Below, piece after piece: positions 7,052 to 9,348 of a DNA stretch of 9,348 bases. A model generated the notes under the pieces. It made no database searches. It was not told the origin of the DNA and saw only the letters and a program-made list of their open reading frames with translations. Every line of letters begins with the position of its first letter. The stretch's first letter is position 1. The translations under genes were made by a program, and so were the position numbers. The DNA is taken from the NCBI GenBank assembly GCA_910587905.1, contig CAJUOF010000311.1:1-9348 (forward strand), read 5' to 3'. The stretch is from an uncultured Lachnospiraceae bacterium (GTDB lineage: Bacteria > Bacillota_A > Clostridia > Lachnospirales > Lachnospiraceae).

Positions 7052-8124
7052 TGATGAAAAGAAGAGTTCAGTATATGATTGCCTGCTGTCTGCTTGCCGG
7101 TCTTAACTTCGTGTCGGGATGCGGCGGTACAGAAGAAGTGAAATCGCCGGAGAAGATAAGTTCTGAGGCAGAGAGGATAACTGCGGAAGAGATAAGCGCC
7201 GAGGCAGAGAGGACGACTGTAGAAGAAACGAGCATCGAGGGAGAGAGGAAAGCAGAAGAGAAGGCGAGGGCTGTGGAAGGAAAAGAATGTTTTGAAACGG
7301 AAGAAATTGAGGAGGAGACAGAGGAGTATGCTTTTCGGAAGGAACCGCTGATCATCGAGTTGGACGCCGGACACGGGGGGACAGGCGGAGCGGAAAATGA
7401 ACAACATGGTGTTTTGGAACGGGAGGTGAATTTACAGATTGCATTACAGTTGAAGGATGTGCTGGAAACCTATGAGAATGTCACGGTATACCTGACGCGG
7501 GAGGATGACAGCAGCATGGAGCTGGAAGACCGTGTAAAAAAGGCTATAGATGATGGAGCAGATGTTTTGATCAGCCTTCACAACAATGCGGCAGGAAGCA
7601 TTTGCGACTATTATAATGGATGTACCGTTTTGGTGGCCAGAGGCGCCGGGAATCCGGAGCTTTCAAAGATTACTCAGGAGCTTGGATGTTATATTTTAAA
7701 GGAGCTGGAAACGTTGGGAATTGAGAATCAAGGTCTGATGTTTCGCATAACTCAGGATGAACTTTACTATGATGACGGCTCTCTTTGCGATTATTACAGC
7801 ATTGTGCGCAACTCAGTCAAAGCCGGCATACCGGGAATTATTGTGGAACATGCCTTTATTGATAATGAAGAGGATTATCAGGCGTTTTTGGCGGATTCCG
7901 ATAAAATTTCCAGATTGGCTTTGGCTGATGCCAGAGGAATTGCAGGATATTATCATTTAAAAAAGAAGGATGGCGAAGAAATACCGGAAACCCTTAAAGA
8001 TCATAAAGAAAAAATCACATTGATTATCTCAGACAGGTATCAGGACAATACATATTTTGAAAACATCTATTTTACGGTAGAAAGACGTCATGACGCTTGC
8101 GGATATGCAGATGGCCTTTACTGA
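7051..8124 (+). CDS. N-acetylmuramoyl-L-alanine amidase (Amidase_3), lipoprotein
   Basis: This 357-residue protein should cleave the amide bond between N-acetylmuramic acid and the stem peptide of peptidoglycan. A lipoprotein signal peptide ends in the lipobox V21-S22-G23-C24, so it is anchored outside the membrane through Cys24. A Glu/Ala-rich stalk (about 25-95) holds three 12-residue repeats. The Amidase_3 domain (about 99-303) has DAGHGG with zinc ligand H108, Glu123 in GVLEREVNL, VYLTRED, H177 in SLHNNA, and the catalytic-type Glu266 in IIVEHAFIDN, so it should be active. Residues 304-357 are an extension without a recognised domain, ending abruptly in GYADGLY. The start at 7051 overlaps the previous stop; ATG 7054 is the alternative. 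It is translationally coupled to the preceding membrane protein. Its role (growth, division or sporulation) cannot be told from the sequence. Confidence 0.93.
   Translation: MMKRRVQYMIACCLLAGLNFVSGCGGTEEVKSPEKISSEAERITAEEISAEAERTTVEETSIEGERKAEEKARAVEGKECFETEEIEEETEEYAFRKEPLIIELDAGHGGTGGAENEQHGVLEREVNLQIALQLKDVLETYENVTVYLTREDDSSMELEDRVKKAIDDGADVLISLHNNAAGSICDYYNGCTVLVARGAGNPELSKITQELGCYILKELETLGIENQGLMFRITQDELYYDDGSLCDYYSIVRNSVKAGIPGIIVEHAFIDNEEDYQAFLADSDKISRLALADARGIAGYYHLKKKDGEEIPETLKDHKEKITLIISDRYQDNTYFENIYFTVERRHDACGYADGLY
7156..7263 (+). repeat. Three 36-bp units in the amidase stalk
   Basis: Three consecutive imperfect 36-base units encode ISSEAERITAEE, ISAEAERTTVEE and TSIEGERKAEEK. 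They form a Glu-rich helical stalk between the lipid anchor and the catalytic domain, probably spacing the enzyme away from the membrane. Such arrays can change in number between strains. Confidence 0.8.
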
Positions 8125-8161
8125 GTCGATGATTTATTGCATGTGATAAAATGAGAAACAG

Positions 8162-8190
8162 TTGCAGTTTCCCTGCCTACAGGCTATAAT
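8162..8190 (+). promoter_or_regulatory. Sigma-A-type promoter of trkA
   Basis: TTGCAG (8162-8167) and a perfect TATAAT (8185-8190) are separated by 17 bases, the ideal spacing for a housekeeping promoter. Transcription should begin near 8196-8198, leaving a leader of about 75 bases before ATG 8272. The spacer contains a small inverted repeat (GCCT AC AGGC, 8175-8184). No terminator with a T-run was seen between the amidase stop and this promoter, so some read-through from the upstream genes is possible. Confidence 0.8.
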
Positions 8191-8211
8191 AGAGGTTACG
8201 TACAAACGAAT

Positions 8212-8252
8212 CCGCCTGTCGGCATAGAGGTAAAAGTGCCTTGTGCAGGCGG
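8212..8252 (+). promoter_or_regulatory. Structured 5' leader hairpin of trkA
   Basis: CCGCCTG (8212-8218) pairs perfectly with CAGGCGG (8246-8252). Inside it, GGCA (8221-8224) pairs with TGCC (8237-8240), separated by an asymmetric internal loop and capped by a 12-base purine-rich loop. The element lies between the predicted transcription start and the ribosome binding site (AGGGGGA, 8261-8267). No T-run follows, so it is not a terminator. It is too small for the c-di-AMP (ydaO) riboswitch that controls potassium genes in many Bacillota. It may influence mRNA stability or translation. Confidence 0.55.
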
Positions 8253-8271
8253 GCATGACCAGGGGGAAGCT

Positions 8272-9318
8272 ATGAAGATTATAATTGTCGGAATCGGCAA
8301 AGTCGGCTATACGCTGGCGAAGCATCTTTCGGCCGAGGATAATGACGTGGCGGTGATCGACAAGTCCCAGGAGGCCATCGACTGGGCCGGGGACAGCCTG
8401 GACGTCATGTGCCTTAAGGGGAGCGGGCTCTCCACCAGCGCCCTTTTGGATGTCAACGTCCGGGAGACAGACCTGATCATTGCCACCACGCCCAGCGACG
8501 AGGTCAACATGCTCTGCTGCCTGACGGCCAAACGGCTGGGGGCGAAGAACACGGTGGCCCGGATCCGGGATCCGGAGTACGCCAGGGAGGTGTCGGTCTT
8601 AAAACAGGAACTGGGCCTTAATATGATCATCAACCCGGAGCTGGAAGCGGCCAATGAGATCGGGCGGGTCCTCCGTTTTCCCACTGCCATCAACGTGGAG
8701 ACCTTTGCGAACCGGAAGGTGGAACTGATCGCGTTCCGGGTGAAGGCCGGGGACAAACTGGTGGGCCGCCGCCTGGCGGAGGTCATGGGGAGCATAAAGC
8801 TCCCGATCCTGTTCTGCACGGCGGTCCGGGGGGAGGAGGTCATCATTCCCGACGGAACCTTTGTGCCGCGGGAGGAGGACCTGATGTACATTGCCGGGAA
8901 GCCCTCGGCCATCACGGACTTCTTTAAATATGAAGGAAAATATCAGAAGCAGGTGAAGACCGCCGTGCTGATCGGCGGCGGCCGCATCGCCTATTACCTG
9001 GGCCTCGGCATGAGCCAGATGGGGATCAAGATCAAGATCATCGAGCAGAGCAGGAAACGATGCGATGAGCTGGACGAGTTGCTCCCGAACTGTGTGATCA
9101 TCCACGGGGACGGCACCGACGAGGAGCTCCTGGCGGAGGAGCACGTGGATGCGGCCGGGGCGGTGGTGACGCTGACGGGAAAGGATGAGGAAAACCTGTT
9201 GACGGCCCTCTTTGCCAGCCACATGAAGGTGCCCAAGGTGATCGCCAAGATCAACCGGGGAAATTACGAGGGGATCATCAAGACCCTGGGCGTTGACTCG
9301 GTGGTCAGCCCCAAAAAC
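8272..9318 (+). CDS. trkA: Trk potassium uptake regulatory subunit TrkA (3' partial)
   Basis: TrkA is the cytoplasmic nucleotide-binding (RCK) subunit that gates the TrkH-type potassium channel. The first 349 codons are genomic. The N-terminal Rossmann half has GIGKVG at 7-12 and the acidic residue D30 after strand 2 (VAVIDK), indicating NAD(H) binding. A TrkA-C-type segment follows (around VELIAFRVKAGDKLVGRRL). A second Rossmann half starts with IGGGRIA at 234-240, with HGDGTDEELL and VTLTGKDEENLL further on. This two-RCK layout is that of full-length TrkA (usually about 450 residues), so roughly 100 residues are missing. ATG 8272 follows AGGGGGA with 4 bases between. It has its own promoter and leader; trkH is often adjacent but is not in view. 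Codons favour C and G at the third position more than the genes upstream. The frame stays open to 9348, but the last ten codons come from sequencing adapter. Confidence 0.95.
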
Positions 9319-9348
9319 AGATCGGAAGAGCGTCGTGTAGGGAAAGAG
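9319..9348. other. Illumina adapter contamination at contig end
   Basis: The last 30 bases begin AGATCGGAAGAGC and continue as the standard TruSeq adapter (the read-2 trimming sequence, reverse complement of the universal adapter). Translated in the trkA frame they give RSEERRVGKE, a known contamination peptide in protein databases. Genuine TrkA sequence ends at or about the SPKN codons just before. The first adapter base (a) could also be genomic. Confidence 0.97.

Noticed and set aside
8162..8184. Inverted repeat in the promoter spacer as an operator
   Set aside because: The arms are only four bases (GCCT/AGGC). This is too little to support a repressor site.
8190..8271. c-di-AMP (ydaO-type) riboswitch before trkA
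   Set aside because: The leader is about 75 bases, too short for that class, and its hairpin arrangement does not resemble it.
8307..8915. Long minus-strand open frame (202 codons) opposite trkA
   Set aside because: It is a shadow of the G+C-rich trkA coding frame. The + strand has clear Rossmann motifs and good conservation signals.

Overview
The window looks like a contig from a Gram-positive Clostridia-type bacterium (Bacillota, probably Lachnospiraceae-like). This rests on membrane-anchored zinc-ribbon/TPR/WG-repeat proteins, strong GGAGG-type ribosome binding sites, a lipoprotein amidase and a TrkA gene. No species can be named from the sequence. All six supported genes are on the + strand.

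Region 1 (2-5721) holds two tandem paralogs. The first is cut off by the left end of the window. The second is complete and shows the full layout: N-terminal four-cysteine zinc ribbon, long linker, one membrane helix, TPR-like helices, WG (KWG) repeats, and a C-terminal domain carrying an acidic D-x-D-x-D-like loop. The first paralog has in addition a C-terminal block of eight 22-residue leucine-rich repeats that the second lacks. The DNA identity between the two is mosaic, with exact runs of 66 and 34 bases.

Region 2 (5722-8124) holds a 74-residue mini-protein with a damaged zinc ribbon, a single-pass membrane protein with an unrecognised extracytoplasmic domain, and, overlapping its stop codon by one base, a lipoprotein N-acetylmuramoyl-L-alanine amidase with its zinc and catalytic residues in place. 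Close spacing suggests that genes 1-5 form one transcription unit. Predicted topology places most of the protein mass outside the membrane, so a cell-envelope sensing or remodelling module is a reasonable but unproven reading.

Region 3 (8125-9318) has a strong sigma-A-type promoter and a structured leader, followed by trkA, the cytoplasmic NAD-binding regulator of Trk potassium uptake. trkA is visibly richer in G+C than the preceding genes and is cut off by the right end.

The last 30 bases (9319-9348) are not genomic. They match the Illumina TruSeq adapter, so the final ten codons of the trkA frame are artefact. The left end lies inside the sequence repeated between the two paralogs, as expected for an assembly break. 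No rRNA, tRNA, CRISPR array, insertion sequence or transposase was seen.
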